DNA of 64,000 bases from Streptomyces filipinensis (GCF_014649495.1 NZ_BMTD01000001.1:1056762-1120761); one strand, 5' to 3'. Shown: positions 1 through 10,097, numbered from the stretch's first letter. A program made the numbers and translations. The notes: a model not told the origin generated them from the sequence alone.

Positions 1-816
1 CTGGGCGAGCAGCGCCACGGCGTCGTGCGGCCGGATGTCCGGGGTGCGCGCGGCCGCCGACGCGACCAGCTCGTCCAGCGGGTACGGCAGGCCCGGGACC
101 AGCGCCGAGGGCGGCGGCACGTCCTCGTGGATGTGCTGGTAGAGGATCTGTGCGGGGGAGTCGCCGGAGTGGGGCTTGGCACCGGTCAGCATCTCGTAGA
201 GCACGACACCGCAGGCGTAGACGTCGACCCGCGGGTCGGCGGTGCCCTGCTCGATCTGCTCGGGCGCGAGGTACGACACGGTCCCGAGGACGGCGCCGGT
301 CGTGCTGGTCACCGTGTCCACGGACCGCACCAGCCCGAAGTCGGCGACCTTGACCCGGCCGTCGTCCCCTATCAGCACGTTCTCGGGCTTCATGTCCCGG
401 TGCACGAACCCGGCCCGGTGCGCGGCGCCCAGCGCGGCCAGCACCGGCTCCAGGATGTCCAGCGCGGCCCGCGGCCGCAGCGCGCCCCGCTCCCGCAGCA
501 CGTCGCGCAGGGTGCACCCGGCGATGTACTCCATCGCCAGGTACACGTACGACCCGTCGGTCCCCTGGTCGAAGACCTGCACCACGTTCGGGTGCGCCAG
601 CCTTGCGACGGACTTCGCCTCCCGGATGAACCGCTCGACGAACGATCCGTCGGACGCGAGCGTCGGGTGCATCACCTTCAGCGCGAGAACGCGGTCGAGA
701 CGGGTGTCCAGGGCCCGGTAGACCGTGGCCATCCCGCCGACCGCGATCCGTGCGTCGACGCGGTAGCGGCCGTCGAGCACCTGCCCGACGAGGGGGTCCT
801 GAAGGGTCGTATCCAC
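1..816 (-). CDS. Ser/Thr protein kinase (PknL-like), N-terminal part, cut by window edge
   Basis: Eukaryotic-type serine/threonine kinase; only the first 272 residues are in the window and the C-terminus runs off the left edge. Read from the GTG at 816 it shows a glycine loop (VGGMATVY, about residues 26-33), the ATP-binding Lys47 in ALKVM, the catalytic HRDMKPEN motif, the DFG motif and APEQ. The activation segment carries several Ser/Thr before GTVSYLAPEQ, typical of autophosphorylating actinobacterial kinases. Transmembrane and PASTA regions, if present, lie outside. An Rv2175c-type protein is encoded at 5048; in mycobacteria that family is the substrate of the adjacent kinase PknL, so a PknL-like role is inferred. 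The start has no clear Shine-Dalgarno. Confidence 0.93.
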   Translation of the reverse strand, partial: MDTTLQDPLVGQVLDGRYRVDARIAVGGMATVYRALDTRLDRVLALKVMHPTLASDGSFVERFIREAKSVARLAHPNVVQVFDQGTDGSYVYLAMEYIAGCTLRDVLRERGALRPRAALDILEPVLAALGAAHRAGFVHRDMKPENVLIGDDGRVKVADFGLVRSVDTVTSTTGAVLGTVSYLAPEQIEQGTADPRVDVYACGVVLYEMLTGAKPHSGDSPAQILYQHIHEDVPPPSALVPGLPYPLDELVASAAARTPDIRPHDAVALLAQ

Positions 817-921
817 GAGAGGGGAGTCTACGAGGAGCGACCGGTACTTCCCCGGCCGAGACCGCTTTCCCGCAGGCACTGAAGCCGACCTGTGACGCTT
901 CCCGCACCCTGCGGCACCGGC

Positions 922-1719
<798 letters not shown>

Positions 1720-1926
1720 TCAGCCTCCCTGGACCGCGGTGAGGACTTCCACCCGGTCGCCCTCGGCCAGCGCCGTGGCGGCCCACTGCGCGCGCGGGAC
1801 GACGGTCTCGTTGACCGCGGCGGCCACCCCGGCCGGCGCCGCGACCAGCGACCGTACGACGATGTCGAGAGCGGTGCCCGGGACGATCTCCCGGCGCTCT
1901 CCGTTGACGGAGATCGAGATGCTCAT
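1720..1926 (-). CDS. thiS: Sulfur carrier protein ThiS
   Basis: A 68-residue ubiquitin-fold sulfur carrier. It ends in the diagnostic Gly-Gly (TAVQGG), which is adenylated and converted to a thiocarboxylate that donates sulfur to ThiG. The beta-grasp start MSISISVNGERREI and the conserved VVPRAQWAATALAEGDRVEVL segment fit the family. It overlaps the thiO stop by 4 nt, so translation is coupled, and it is followed directly by thiG. Confidence 0.96.
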   Translation of the reverse strand: MSISISVNGERREIVPGTALDIVVRSLVAAPAGVAAAVNETVVPRAQWAATALAEGDRVEVLTAVQGG

Positions 1927-3104
1927 GCGGGCTGCTCCACGAGGAGGGCGGCACCGAAGCGCCGCGGTGTGAACGGGCGGGCCTCTTCCGGAAGTTCGCC
2001 GTCGGCGAGCAGCCGCGCCAGCACATCGCCGGTGACCGGCGTGAGCAGCACCCCGTTGCGGTAGTGCCCGGTGGCCAGCACCAGCCCGTCGAGCCCGGAC
2101 GGGCCGAGCAGCGGCGCGTTGTCGGGGGACCCGGGGCGCAGTCCGGCCCGGGTCTCGGTGAGCGGCAGTTCGGTGATGCCCGGCACCAGCTCATGGGCGT
2201 CGCGCAGCAGCTCGTACACGCCGCCCGCGGTGACCGTGGTGTCCCAGCCCAGCTCCTCGCTGGTGGCGCCGACGACCAGTTCGCCGTTCTCGCGGGGCAC
2301 GAGATAGACGTGGCTGCCGCGGACGACGGCCCGCACGGTCCGGCTGAGGAACGGCGCGTACCGGCGCGGCACCGTCAGCCGCAGCACCTGTCCCTTGACC
2401 GGACGCACCGGCGGCAGCAGCGCCCGAGGCACGCCCGCGAGCCGCCCGCTCATGCTGCCGGCCGCGAGGACGACCTGGCCGGCGCGCAGTTCGGTGCCGT
2501 CCGCGGTGGTGACCCCGGCGGCCCGGTCCCGCACCACGTCCAGCCGCTCGGCCCACGCCCGGTGGAACACCACGCCGGACCGCTCGCACGCGGCCACCAG
2601 GGCCGCCGCCAGCCGGCGCGGGTCGATCTGGTGGTCGCCGTCGACCCGCAGCCCCCCGCGCACCCCCGGCGCCAGCATCGGCTCCAGGCGCCGGCACTCC
2701 CGCCCGGACAGCCACTCCGACTCCAGGCCCGAGCGCCGCTGCAGGGCGTGCAGCTCACGCAGATGGGCGCGGTCGTCGGCGTCGAGCGCGACCGCGAGGG
2801 TGCCGCAGCGGCGGTAGCCGAGGTCGTGGCCGGTCAGCTCGGTCAGCTCGGCCACGAAGTCCGGGTAGCGGCGCGCCGATTCCAGGTTCAGGGCGAGCAG
2901 CCGCTCCTCGCCGTAGTGCAGTTCGGTGACCGCGGCCAGCATCCCGGCCGCCACCCGCGCGGCCCCGCCGCCGGGCTCGGGGTCCACCACGGCCGCGGCG
3001 AGCCCGCGCTGCGCCGCGCGCCAGGCCGTGACCAGGCCGATGAGTCCGCCCCCGATGACCAGGACGTCAAACGTGTCGGATGTGTCGGACGTACGTGACG
3101 ACAT
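1923..3104 (-). CDS. thiO: Glycine oxidase ThiO
   Basis: FAD-dependent glycine oxidase supplying dehydroglycine for the thiazole ring. The start chosen (ATG at 3104, MSSRTSDTSD) gives 393 residues, the family length. It lies just downstream of the TPP aptamer and of a GGGAGGGG ribosome site; upstream in-frame codons fall inside the riboswitch and are rejected. The N-terminal Rossmann motif VLVIGGGLIGL with VVDPEPGGGAARVAAG binds FAD. The DAO-type C-terminal segment contains TRAGLRPGSPDNAPLLG and ATGHYRNGVLLTP. It is the first gene of thiO-thiS-thiG. Confidence 0.95.
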   Translation of the reverse strand: MSSRTSDTSDTFDVLVIGGGLIGLVTAWRAAQRGLAAAVVDPEPGGGAARVAAGMLAAVTELHYGEERLLALNLESARRYPDFVAELTELTGHDLGYRRCGTLAVALDADDRAHLRELHALQRRSGLESEWLSGRECRRLEPMLAPGVRGGLRVDGDHQIDPRRLAAALVAACERSGVVFHRAWAERLDVVRDRAAGVTTADGTELRAGQVVLAAGSMSGRLAGVPRALLPPVRPVKGQVLRLTVPRRYAPFLSRTVRAVVRGSHVYLVPRENGELVVGATSEELGWDTTVTAGGVYELLRDAHELVPGITELPLTETRAGLRPGSPDNAPLLGPSGLDGLVLATGHYRNGVLLTPVTGDVLARLLADGELPEEARPFTPRRFGAALLVEQPA

Positions 3105-3113
3105 GGGCGTCCA

Positions 3114-3210
3114 GCCCCTCCCTTCGCCGGCATGACCCGGATCAGGTTCGTACGGTCGGAGGCCGCCAGCCTCCCTCTCAGCCCGGTGCGTCCGGGCTCC
3201 CGCGAGTGCT
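3114..3210 (-). ncRNA. TPP riboswitch (THI element)
   Basis: On the minus strand the conserved THI-box parts are readable: CUGAGAGG (plus 3174-3181) and ACCUGAUCCGGGUCAUGCC (plus 3129-3147), followed by GGCGAAGGGAG. These are the pyrimidine-sensing and pyrophosphate-binding cores of the TPP aptamer. The element ends about 10 nt before the thiO start, and the GGGAGGGG at its 3' end can serve as Shine-Dalgarno. Control by sequestering the ribosome site when TPP is bound is therefore likely. Confidence 0.96.
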
Positions 3211-3222
3211 TGTACGGTGGCC

Positions 3223-3228
3223 ACCCTA
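3223..3228 (-). promoter_or_regulatory. Candidate -10 element of the thiO operon
   Basis: Minus-strand TAGGGT, with a weak TTACGG 18 nt upstream, would start transcription near 3215, immediately 5' of the TPP aptamer. The promoter lies in the short divergent gap shared with the gene at 3267. Confidence 0.5.
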
Positions 3229-3266
3229 GCCCGCCGCGCTCGTCACCCGTAAGGGAGCCCCTGCCC

Positions 3267-3617
3267 ATGCCCCGGTCGCTCGACGGACTGACCCTCGCCC
3301 CCGTGGCGGACCAAGCCCCAGGTCAGGTGGGCACCCACACCCGGTTCGCGTACCACGAGAAGGACGGCGAGATCTGGGCCGAGTACGCGGGCGGCGATGT
3401 CGTACGCGGCCACCTGGTCGGCACCCGGGAGGGGGACCGGCTGGACTTCCGCTACGTCCAGCTGCGGACCGACGGGACGACCGCCTCCGGGCACTGTGTG
3501 TCCACGGTCGTCGACCTGCCGGACGGGCGCGTGCGGCTGGAGGAGACGTGGGAGTGGGAGTCCCGGGCGGGCTCCGGCACGAGTGTTGTGGAACAGGTCA
3601 CGGAGCATGCCCGCTGA
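3267..3617 (+). CDS. Small conserved protein of the family often labelled 'N-acetylglutamate synthase'
   Basis: A 116-residue protein rich in beta strands. The pattern FAYHEKDGEIWAEYAGG, then VVRGHLVGT, LDFRYVQL, GHCVSTVVDLPDGRVRLEE and WEWESRAGSGTSVVEQ matches a small family with members in Bacillales and Bacteroidetes. Database entries often call them N-acetylglutamate synthase, although there is no GNAT or amino-acid-kinase motif, so that name is doubtful. The sequence suggests a lipocalin-like barrel. An AAGGGAG ribosome site (about 3251) supports the ATG at 3267. True function unknown. Confidence 0.8.
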   Translation: MPRSLDGLTLAPVADQAPGQVGTHTRFAYHEKDGEIWAEYAGGDVVRGHLVGTREGDRLDFRYVQLRTDGTTASGHCVSTVVDLPDGRVRLEETWEWESRAGSGTSVVEQVTEHAR

Positions 3618-3649
3618 CTGACGTTCCGTCACGTGTCTATGGTGATCGA

Positions 3650-4882
3650 GTGAGCGAGCAGACAGCACAAGAGGGCACGTCACAGGGGCGGCGCGTGGTC
3701 GTCGTGGGCGCCGGCGTGGCCGGGGTGCAGACCGCGGTCGCCCTGCGGGAACAGGGCTTCAGGGGCACCGTCACCCTCATCGGCGCCGAACCCCACCAGC
3801 CGTACGACCGGCCGCCGCTGTCGAAGGCCGTGCTGCTCGGCAAGGCCGAGGACTCCGCCTTCGACGTGGACTTCGAGTCGCTCGGCGTCGAGCTGCGGCT
3901 CGGCTGCGAGGTGCTGGGCGTGCGCCCCGCCGCGCACGAACTGGACACCGAGGCGGGCCCGGTCCCGTACGACGTCCTGGTCCTCGCCACCGGCGCCGAA
4001 CCGATCACCCTGCCCGGCACCGAGGGCGTGCCCGGCGTGCACCTGCTGCGCACCCTGGACGACGCCGAACGGCTGCGGCCGGTGCTCGCCCGGCAGCACG
4101 AGATCGTGGTCGTCGGCGCCGGCTGGATCGGCGCCGAGTTCGCCACCGCCGCCCGCGAGGCCGGCTGCGCGGTGACCGTCGTGGAGGCCGCCGACCGGCC
4201 GCTCGCCGGCGCCCTGCCCGCCGAGACCACCGCCCCCATGGCCGCCTGGTACTCCGAAGCGGGGGCGGGACTGCGCACCCACGCGCGCGTGGAGCGCGTC
4301 GAGCCCGGCGCGGTCGTCCTCACGGACGGCACCCGGCTGCCGGCGGGCGCCGTCGTCGTCGGCATCGGCGCCCGCCCCGCCACCGCCTGGCTGGCCGGCT
4401 CCGGCATCGAGCTCGGCCCGCACGGGGACGTCCTCGCCGACGACCGTCTGCGCACCTCCGCGGAGGACGTGTACGCCGTCGGCGACTGTGCCTCCTTCCC
4501 CTCCGCCCGCTACGGCGAACGGCTGCTCGTCCACCACTGGGACAACGCCCTGCAGGGCCCCCGCACGGTCGCGGCGAACATCCTCGGCGAGACCCCGGCG
4601 GTCTACGACCCGGTGCCGTACTTCTGGTCCGAGCAGTTCGGCCGCTTCGTCCAGTACGCCGGCCACCACTCCGGCGCCGACCGCATGGTGTGGCGCGGCG
4701 ACCCGCAGGGCCCGGCCTGGTCGGTGTGCTGGCTCCGCGAGGACCGCCTGGTGGCCCTGCTGGCGGTGGGCCGACCGCGTGATCTGGCCCAGGGCCGCCG
4801 CCTGATCGAGGCGGGCCGCACCATGGACGCGCAGGCCCTGGCGGATCCGGCAAGGCCCCTGAAGGGCGCCACGTCCGACTGA
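3650..4882 (+). CDS. FAD-dependent oxidoreductase, ferredoxin-reductase (rubredoxin/rhodocoxin reductase) type
   Basis: A 410-residue flavoprotein with two Rossmann folds. An FAD-binding GAGVAG motif follows the start (VVVVGAGVAGVQTAVALREQ) and an NAD(P)H-binding VVVGAGWIGAEFATAAREAG lies near residue 150. The second FAD contact VYAVGDCASF and the C-terminal reductase-type domain (PYFWSEQFGRFVQYAG) follow. Proteins of this class move electrons from NAD(P)H to ferredoxins, often for P450s, but no ferredoxin or P450 gene is nearby. The GTG at 3650 is preferred because longer frames overlap the gene upstream. Partner unknown. Confidence 0.9.
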   Translation: MSEQTAQEGTSQGRRVVVVGAGVAGVQTAVALREQGFRGTVTLIGAEPHQPYDRPPLSKAVLLGKAEDSAFDVDFESLGVELRLGCEVLGVRPAAHELDTEAGPVPYDVLVLATGAEPITLPGTEGVPGVHLLRTLDDAERLRPVLARQHEIVVVGAGWIGAEFATAAREAGCAVTVVEAADRPLAGALPAETTAPMAAWYSEAGAGLRTHARVERVEPGAVVLTDGTRLPAGAVVVGIGARPATAWLAGSGIELGPHGDVLADDRLRTSAEDVYAVGDCASFPSARYGERLLVHHWDNALQGPRTVAANILGETPAVYDPVPYFWSEQFGRFVQYAGHHSGADRMVWRGDPQGPAWSVCWLREDRLVALLAVGRPRDLAQGRRLIEAGRTMDAQALADPARPLKGATSD

Positions 4883-5034
4883 CCGGCGCCTTGGGCGGCA
4901 GCCCGCCCCGAGGGGCGCGGGGCCGTCCCGGTGCGTGGATCCGCCCCGTGGGCGCGCGCCACCACGACGGACCCGCGGCCGACCGGCGACACAACCCGGC
5001 GCCGACGACATCGCGACCGCACCGGCGGAGCGCC

Positions 5035-5040
5035 TACGCT
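5035..5040 (+). promoter_or_regulatory. -10-like element for the Rv2175c-type gene
   Basis: TACGCT ends 7 nt before the GTG at 5048, so the transcript would begin at or next to the start codon. No convincing Shine-Dalgarno lies between. A -35 match is poor. Confidence 0.45.
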
Positions 5041-5047
5041 AGAGGCC

Positions 5048-5413
5048 GTGACCGAGATTGACGCAAAGATCGATGCTCTCGTGCCCGCCTGGCTCACCCT
5101 CCCCGACATCGCCGAACAGTTCGGCGTCGAGGTGACGCGTGTGCGGCAGCTGGTCAAGGAGGGCCAGCTCATCGCCGTACGCCGGGGTGAGAACCGCGCG
5201 CTGCACGTCCCCGCCGCCTTCATCGACGGGGACAAGGTCGTCAAGGGCCTGTCCGGCACCCTGACGCTCCTGCGGGACGACGGCTTCACGGTCGAAGAGA
5301 TGATCGAGTGGCTCTTCACCCCCGACCCGACCCTGCCGGGCACTCCCGCGCAGGCCCTGAGCGAGAATCGCGGCACGGAGGTGAAGCGCCGGGCCCAGGC
5401 GCTCGCCGTCTGA
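5048..5413 (+). CDS. Rv2175c-type winged-helix DNA-binding protein
   Basis: A 121-residue protein. It starts VTEIDAKIDALVPAWLTLPD and continues with a helix-turn-helix (IAEQFGVEVTRVRQLVKEGQ), a wing (LIAVRRGENRALHVP) and the C-terminal VVKGLSGTLTLLRDDGFTVEEMIEWLF typical of the Rv2175c family. Mycobacterial Rv2175c binds DNA and is phosphorylated by PknL at a Thr in an N-terminal extension. With the GTG at 5048 this protein lacks that extension. The frame is open upstream to about 4931, but a -10-like element and the shape of the family favour the short form. Confidence 0.88.
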   Translation: MTEIDAKIDALVPAWLTLPDIAEQFGVEVTRVRQLVKEGQLIAVRRGENRALHVPAAFIDGDKVVKGLSGTLTLLRDDGFTVEEMIEWLFTPDPTLPGTPAQALSENRGTEVKRRAQALAV

Positions 5414-5506
5414 GCCGACCCGCACCACGCGCGGTGGCGTACGGGCCGCACCGCCCCGTACGCCACCCGCGCCTGCCGCCCGCCCACCCACCAGGGGGAC
5501 CCCCGT

Positions 5507-6154
5507 ATGTCCGACACCGCCCGCGCCGCGCTCACCGGCGCCCGTCTGTACCTCTGCACGGACGCGCGCACACGCCAGGGCGACCTGCCCGAGTTCCTGG
5601 ACGCGGTGCTGGCCGGCGGTGTCGACATCGTGCAGCTGCGCGACAAGGGCATGGAGGCCGCCGAGGAGCTCGCGCACCTGGAGGTCTTCGCCGACGCCTG
5701 CGCCCGGCACGGCAAGCTCCTCGCGGTGAACGACCGCGCGGACGTCGCGCACGCCGCCCGCGCCGGCGTGCTGCACCTCGGCCAGGACGACCTGCCGGTG
5801 CCCGCGGCCCGCGCCATCCTCGGCGAGGGGGTGCTGATCGGCCGCTCCACGCACGCCGAGTCCGAGGCCGCCGCGGCCGCCGTGCAGGACGGCGTGGACT
5901 ACTTCTGCACCGGCCCCTGCTGGCCCACCCCCACCAAGCCCGGCCGCCACGCTCCCGGCCTCGACCTGGTCCGGTACGCCGCCGGCCTGGGCACCGAGCG
6001 CCCCTGGTTCGCGATCGGCGGCATCGACCTCTCGAACCTCGACGAGGTGCTGGACGCGGGCGCCCGCCGGGTGGTCGTCGTCCGCGCGATCACCGAGGCC
6101 GACGACCCGGGAGCCGCCGCCGCGGAGTTCGCGAAGCGGCTGCGGCAGGCCTAG
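5507..6154 (+). CDS. thiE: Thiamine-phosphate synthase ThiE
   Basis: Joins HMP-PP and thiazole phosphate to give thiamine monophosphate. The 215 residues form the usual TIM barrel. HMP-PP contacts appear in [13 protein letters not shown] and [11 protein letters not shown]; thiazole-phosphate contacts in [12 protein letters not shown] (a TGP-xx-PTxTK-type loop) and [11 protein letters not shown]. The ATG at 5507 has GGGGGA upstream. It is transcribed away from the thiOSG operon and shows no TPP riboswitch of its own. The final coupling step is thus regulated apart from thiazole synthesis. Confidence 0.96.
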   Translation: MSDTARAALTGARLYLCTDARTRQGDLPEFLDAVLAGGVDIVQLRDKGMEAAEELAHLEVFADACARHGKLLAVNDRADVAHAARAGVLHLGQDDLPVPAARAILGEGVLIGRSTHAESEAAAAAVQDGVDYFCTGPCWPTPTKPGRHAPGLDLVRYAAGLGTERPWFAIGGIDLSNLDEVLDAGARRVVVVRAITEADDPGAAAAEFAKRLRQA

Positions 6155-6177
6155 AGACGCCCTTGTGTCCACGTTTC

Positions 6178-6194
6178 TGTCCAAGGGGTGGACA
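6178..6194. promoter_or_regulatory. Inverted repeat upstream of metF (candidate operator)
   Basis: TGTCCA-AGGGG-TGGACA: perfect 6-bp arms around a 5-bp centre, about 37 bp upstream of the metF -35 element. Half-site echoes (GTCCAC) occur at about 6167 and 6241, the latter between the -35 and -10. No known regulator is identified. Confidence 0.4.
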
Positions 6195-6230
6195 GGAGAG
6201 CGACAATTCGGGCAAATTTCCGGCATTCGG

Positions 6231-7189
<959 letters not shown>

Positions 7190-7245
7190 ACCGGCCGCAC
7201 CGCCGTACGACACACTGCGTAGCGGTCACTGGGAGAGGGGCGTAC

Positions 7246-8178
7246 ATGGGCTGGACGGTCCTCTACATCGCGTTCGGCATCGTCGCACTGTGGTTGCTGG
7301 GCGAGGTGCTGCTGCAGTACAAGGCACGCCTGCGCTGGCGGCTGCTCGCGTTCGCCGGCTTCCTCGGCGTCGTGGTCGGCGTCCTGATGCCGTCCGTGAT
7401 CGTGATCGGCGTCGGCGCGATCGCCTTCGCGCTCGGCCAGACCTACGTCACGCTCTCCTTCCGCCGCGGTTTCGCCGCGGGCTGGGCGGTCAAGCGCCCC
7501 GACGCCGAGACCGGCGGCGCCAGCAAGCGCCGCCGCGGCAGGGCGGACCGGCACGACCCGCAGCCGGAGACCCCCGACCTGGAGCCCGGCGGCCCGGACG
7601 ACGACCCCGGCCGGGCCGGCTACCAGCAGGGCAACGACGACTACGACGACTACGACCGCGACGACGTCTTCACCCCGGCCCGCCCCGCCGACCCCACCGC
7701 CGCCGAGACCACCGCCGTCTACGAGCCGCAGCCGCTCCCCGAGGACACCGGCTCCTACGGCGTCTACGGCGACACCGCCCACGCGGGCGCGACCCAGACC
7801 CAGGGCGCCGAGCAGCAGAGCTACGCCTACGACTACTCGGGCTACGGCCAGCAGGCCTACGGCTACGACGCCACCGGCCAGCAGGCCTACGCCAACTACT
7901 CCGACCCGTACATCGGCAGCCAGTCCTACGGCGGCGCCCCGTACGACACCGGCTACCCGGGGCAGTACGGCCAGCAGGGCTACGCCCAGGACCCGTACGC
8001 CGGCGGCGGCTACGGCGAGACCCCGGCGGGCGGTGTGTGGGTGCCGCAGCAGCGCACCGACGAGACCTACGGCGGCGAACTCCCGCCGGAGCAGCCCTAC
8101 CCGTACCAGGGCCAGCCGCAGGGCCACGCACCGCAGCCGCAGCCCGGCACCGGGTACGACGAGCAGTACCGTTTCTGA
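7246..8178 (+). CDS. Membrane protein with tyrosine/glycine/glutamine-rich disordered tail
   Basis: A 310-residue protein in two parts. Residues 1-80 hold two or three hydrophobic helices (LYIAFGIVALWLLGEVLL; LLAFAGFLGVVVGVLMPSVI; VIVIGVGAIAFALGQTYV), followed by a basic stretch (SKRRRGRADR). The remaining about 210 residues are acidic, then extremely rich in Tyr, Gly, Gln and Pro. About 27 tyrosines recur as GYGQQAY, YDATGQQAY and PYAGGGYG. Such low-complexity composition suggests an intrinsically disordered tail. An AGGGG-type site sits just before the ATG. I do not recognise a functional family. Confidence 0.9.
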   Translation: MGWTVLYIAFGIVALWLLGEVLLQYKARLRWRLLAFAGFLGVVVGVLMPSVIVIGVGAIAFALGQTYVTLSFRRGFAAGWAVKRPDAETGGASKRRRGRADRHDPQPETPDLEPGGPDDDPGRAGYQQGNDDYDDYDRDDVFTPARPADPTAAETTAVYEPQPLPEDTGSYGVYGDTAHAGATQTQGAEQQSYAYDYSGYGQQAYGYDATGQQAYANYSDPYIGSQSYGGAPYDTGYPGQYGQQGYAQDPYAGGGYGETPAGGVWVPQQRTDETYGGELPPEQPYPYQGQPQGHAPQPQPGTGYDEQYRF

Positions 8179-8184
8179 GACCCC

Positions 8185-8209
8185 GCCCGGCCCGTTGCGC
8201 GGGCCGGGC
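8185..8209. terminator. Bidirectional hairpin between convergent genes
   Basis: GCCCGGCCCG-TTGCG-CGGGCCGGGC, a perfect 10-bp stem with a 5-nt loop, lies in the 37-bp gap between the tyrosine-rich gene and the convergent flavoprotein gene. There is no T-run. Confidence 0.6.
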
Positions 8210-8215
8210 CGCCGC

Positions 8216-9727
8216 TCACTGGGAGCCGCGGAACTCCGGGCCCTCCACGATCAGCCCTGCCACCAGCGCGCCCGACATGCCCGCGTGCGGCAGACCGCCG
8301 CCGGGGTGCGACCAGCCGCCCACCCGGTACAGACCGGGCAGCCGGGTGGTGTTCGCGGGGTGCAGGAAACGGCCCTGGCCGGCGGCGAGCGAGGGCGCGG
8401 TCACCGCGCCGGGGAAGTCGCTCGCCCCGTCGTCGGTGCGCCCGGGCGCGCGCACCTCCTGCCACAGGACGCGCTCCCGCAGCCCCGGTAGCGCGCGACC
8501 GGCGGCTTCGAGGAGATGGTCCGTGTACCGCCGGACCGTGCCCTCCCGGTCCCAGCCGGCACCGGCCGGCACCACCGCCGACAGCACCACGGACTCGTGC
8601 GCGTCGTCCGGTGCGAGCGCGGGGTCGTCGGGGCGCAGCACGGTCACCGTGGGACGCGGCGGCTCGTCACCGCCCGCCGAGCCCAGGAAGTCCAGCTCGG
8701 CCTGCGGGTCCGGCGGGTGGACGACCGTGCGGTGCGCGGCACCGGGCTCGCGCCCGCCGCGCAGGGCCAGCAGCACGGTGAACCGCCCCGGCCGGGGCGC
8801 GGACGGATCGGCGCGCACATCGCCGTCCGCGTCCAGCGGACACTCCGTCAGCGCCTTCAGCCGCGCCGGGGCCACGCCCGCCACGACATGGTCCGCCTCG
8901 GTCGCCGTGCCGTCCCCCAACTCCACGCCCACCGCACGGCCGTCCTTCTCCAGGATCCGTACGACCTCCGCGCCGAAGACGAACTCGACCCGCCGCCGCA
9001 CGCACCGCTCGTACACCGCGCGCGCCAACTCCCGCATGCCGCCGCGCACATACCAGGTACCGAAGGCGTGCTCCATGTAGGGCAGCACGGCCGCGCTCGC
9101 CGGAGCGGTCCGCGGATCGAGGCCGCAGGCGAGTGCGGAGCTCTCCAGGAGCGCCGACAGGCGCTCGTCGCGCAGTTCGAGGGAGCCGATCTCGGACAGC
9201 GTGCGCGCGTGCCGCGTGCGCAGCAGGCGCCGGTGCGGCACGGCCGGATACGGCTCCTTGTCGGCCAGCACCTGCCAGTTGGGCCACAGCGGCTCCTCCA
9301 GCAGCGGCCTTCGGGTGCGGTCCCAGGCTTCCCGGGCCCGGACCAGGAACGCGCCCCAGCGCTCGCCCGTGCCCGCGCCCAGCGCCTCGTCCAGCGCCGC
9401 GACCACGCCCGAGCGCGAGGCGTTCGGCAGCGAGACCTCGGTGCCGTCCGCGAAGACGTGCCGCGAGGACGGATCGACCTGGACCAGCCCGACGCAGTCC
9501 TCCAGCGGCTCCCTGCCGGTCTTGACGAACAGGTCGCGGTACACCGCGGGCAGCGTCAGCAGTCCCGGGCCGGTGTCGAAGCGGAACCCGTCCCGCTCGA
9601 ACCGGCGCACCGCGCCGCCGTACGTCTGCGTACGCTCGTACACCACCACCCGGTGGCCCGCGACGGCCAGCCGGGCGGCGGCCGCCATCGCGCCCATCCC
9701 GGCGCCGATCACCGCAATCCGTGCCAT
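8216..9727 (-). CDS. CrtI-like NAD(P)/FAD-dependent oxidoreductase (phytoene desaturase superfamily)
   Basis: A 503-residue flavoprotein. The dinucleotide fold MARIAVIGAGMGAMAAAARLAVAGHRVVVYE is followed by GGAVRRFERDGFRFDTGPGLLTLP, the hallmark of the phytoene-desaturase/amine-oxidase group. The C-terminus LPGLYRVGGWSHPGGGLPHAGMSGALVAG is the matching FAD motif. No phytoene synthase or other carotenoid gene is adjacent, so the substrate is uncertain; stand-alone members occur in many Streptomyces. The ATG at 9727 begins exactly at the Rossmann strand. A GTG a few codons upstream (VAVDKVAG) is an alternative. Confidence 0.87.
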   Translation of the reverse strand: MARIAVIGAGMGAMAAAARLAVAGHRVVVYERTQTYGGAVRRFERDGFRFDTGPGLLTLPAVYRDLFVKTGREPLEDCVGLVQVDPSSRHVFADGTEVSLPNASRSGVVAALDEALGAGTGERWGAFLVRAREAWDRTRRPLLEEPLWPNWQVLADKEPYPAVPHRRLLRTRHARTLSEIGSLELRDERLSALLESSALACGLDPRTAPASAAVLPYMEHAFGTWYVRGGMRELARAVYERCVRRRVEFVFGAEVVRILEKDGRAVGVELGDGTATEADHVVAGVAPARLKALTECPLDADGDVRADPSAPRPGRFTVLLALRGGREPGAAHRTVVHPPDPQAELDFLGSAGGDEPPRPTVTVLRPDDPALAPDDAHESVVLSAVVPAGAGWDREGTVRRYTDHLLEAAGRALPGLRERVLWQEVRAPGRTDDGASDFPGAVTAPSLAAGQGRFLHPANTTRLPGLYRVGGWSHPGGGLPHAGMSGALVAGLIVEGPEFRGSQ

Positions 9728-10097
9728 GCCTGCGACCTTATCGACCGCCACTGACAGTCCGGCCCGCGGGCGGCCCCCAGGGGTGATCCGGTCGGCGGCC
9801 GCCTCGCGCGGCAAGCGCGGTCGCGCACGCGTGCGGCTGAGCCGGGTGGCTGAGTATCCGTACTCACGTGGCGAGATGAGTACGCGCGCGGATGGGCCGC
9901 GGCCCGTGCGGAGGGGAGAGTGGAGGCACGGCAAGGGGGCGCGGCCCGGCACCGCCGGCACGGGGCGGCGGAACGGCGCCCGCCACCTGGCCGCTCCTTC
10001 CGCCGATCCGTCGGCGGAAGCGAGTCGGGGGACCCGGGGACGACCACCCGCGGGGGACCATCGGGGGAAGACCGTACGGGGGAGTACGGGGAGTGCG
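9728..10097. other. Non-coding interval upstream of the CrtI-like gene
   Basis: About 370 bp with no convincing gene on either strand. It should carry the promoter of the leftward flavoprotein gene. The only clear structure is TGAGTA-TCCG-TACTCA at 9851-9866, with a related GAGTAC at about 9878. Confidence 0.5.
9851..9866. promoter_or_regulatory. Palindrome TGAGTA-N4-TACTCA
   Basis: Perfect 6-bp arms with a 4-bp centre, about 125 bp upstream of the start of the CrtI-like gene. Position and symmetry suit an operator; no regulator can be named. Confidence 0.35.

Noticed and set aside
8216..9727. Carotenoid biosynthesis cluster
   Set aside because: Only one CrtI-like gene is present; no phytoene synthase, cyclase or GGPP synthase nearby.
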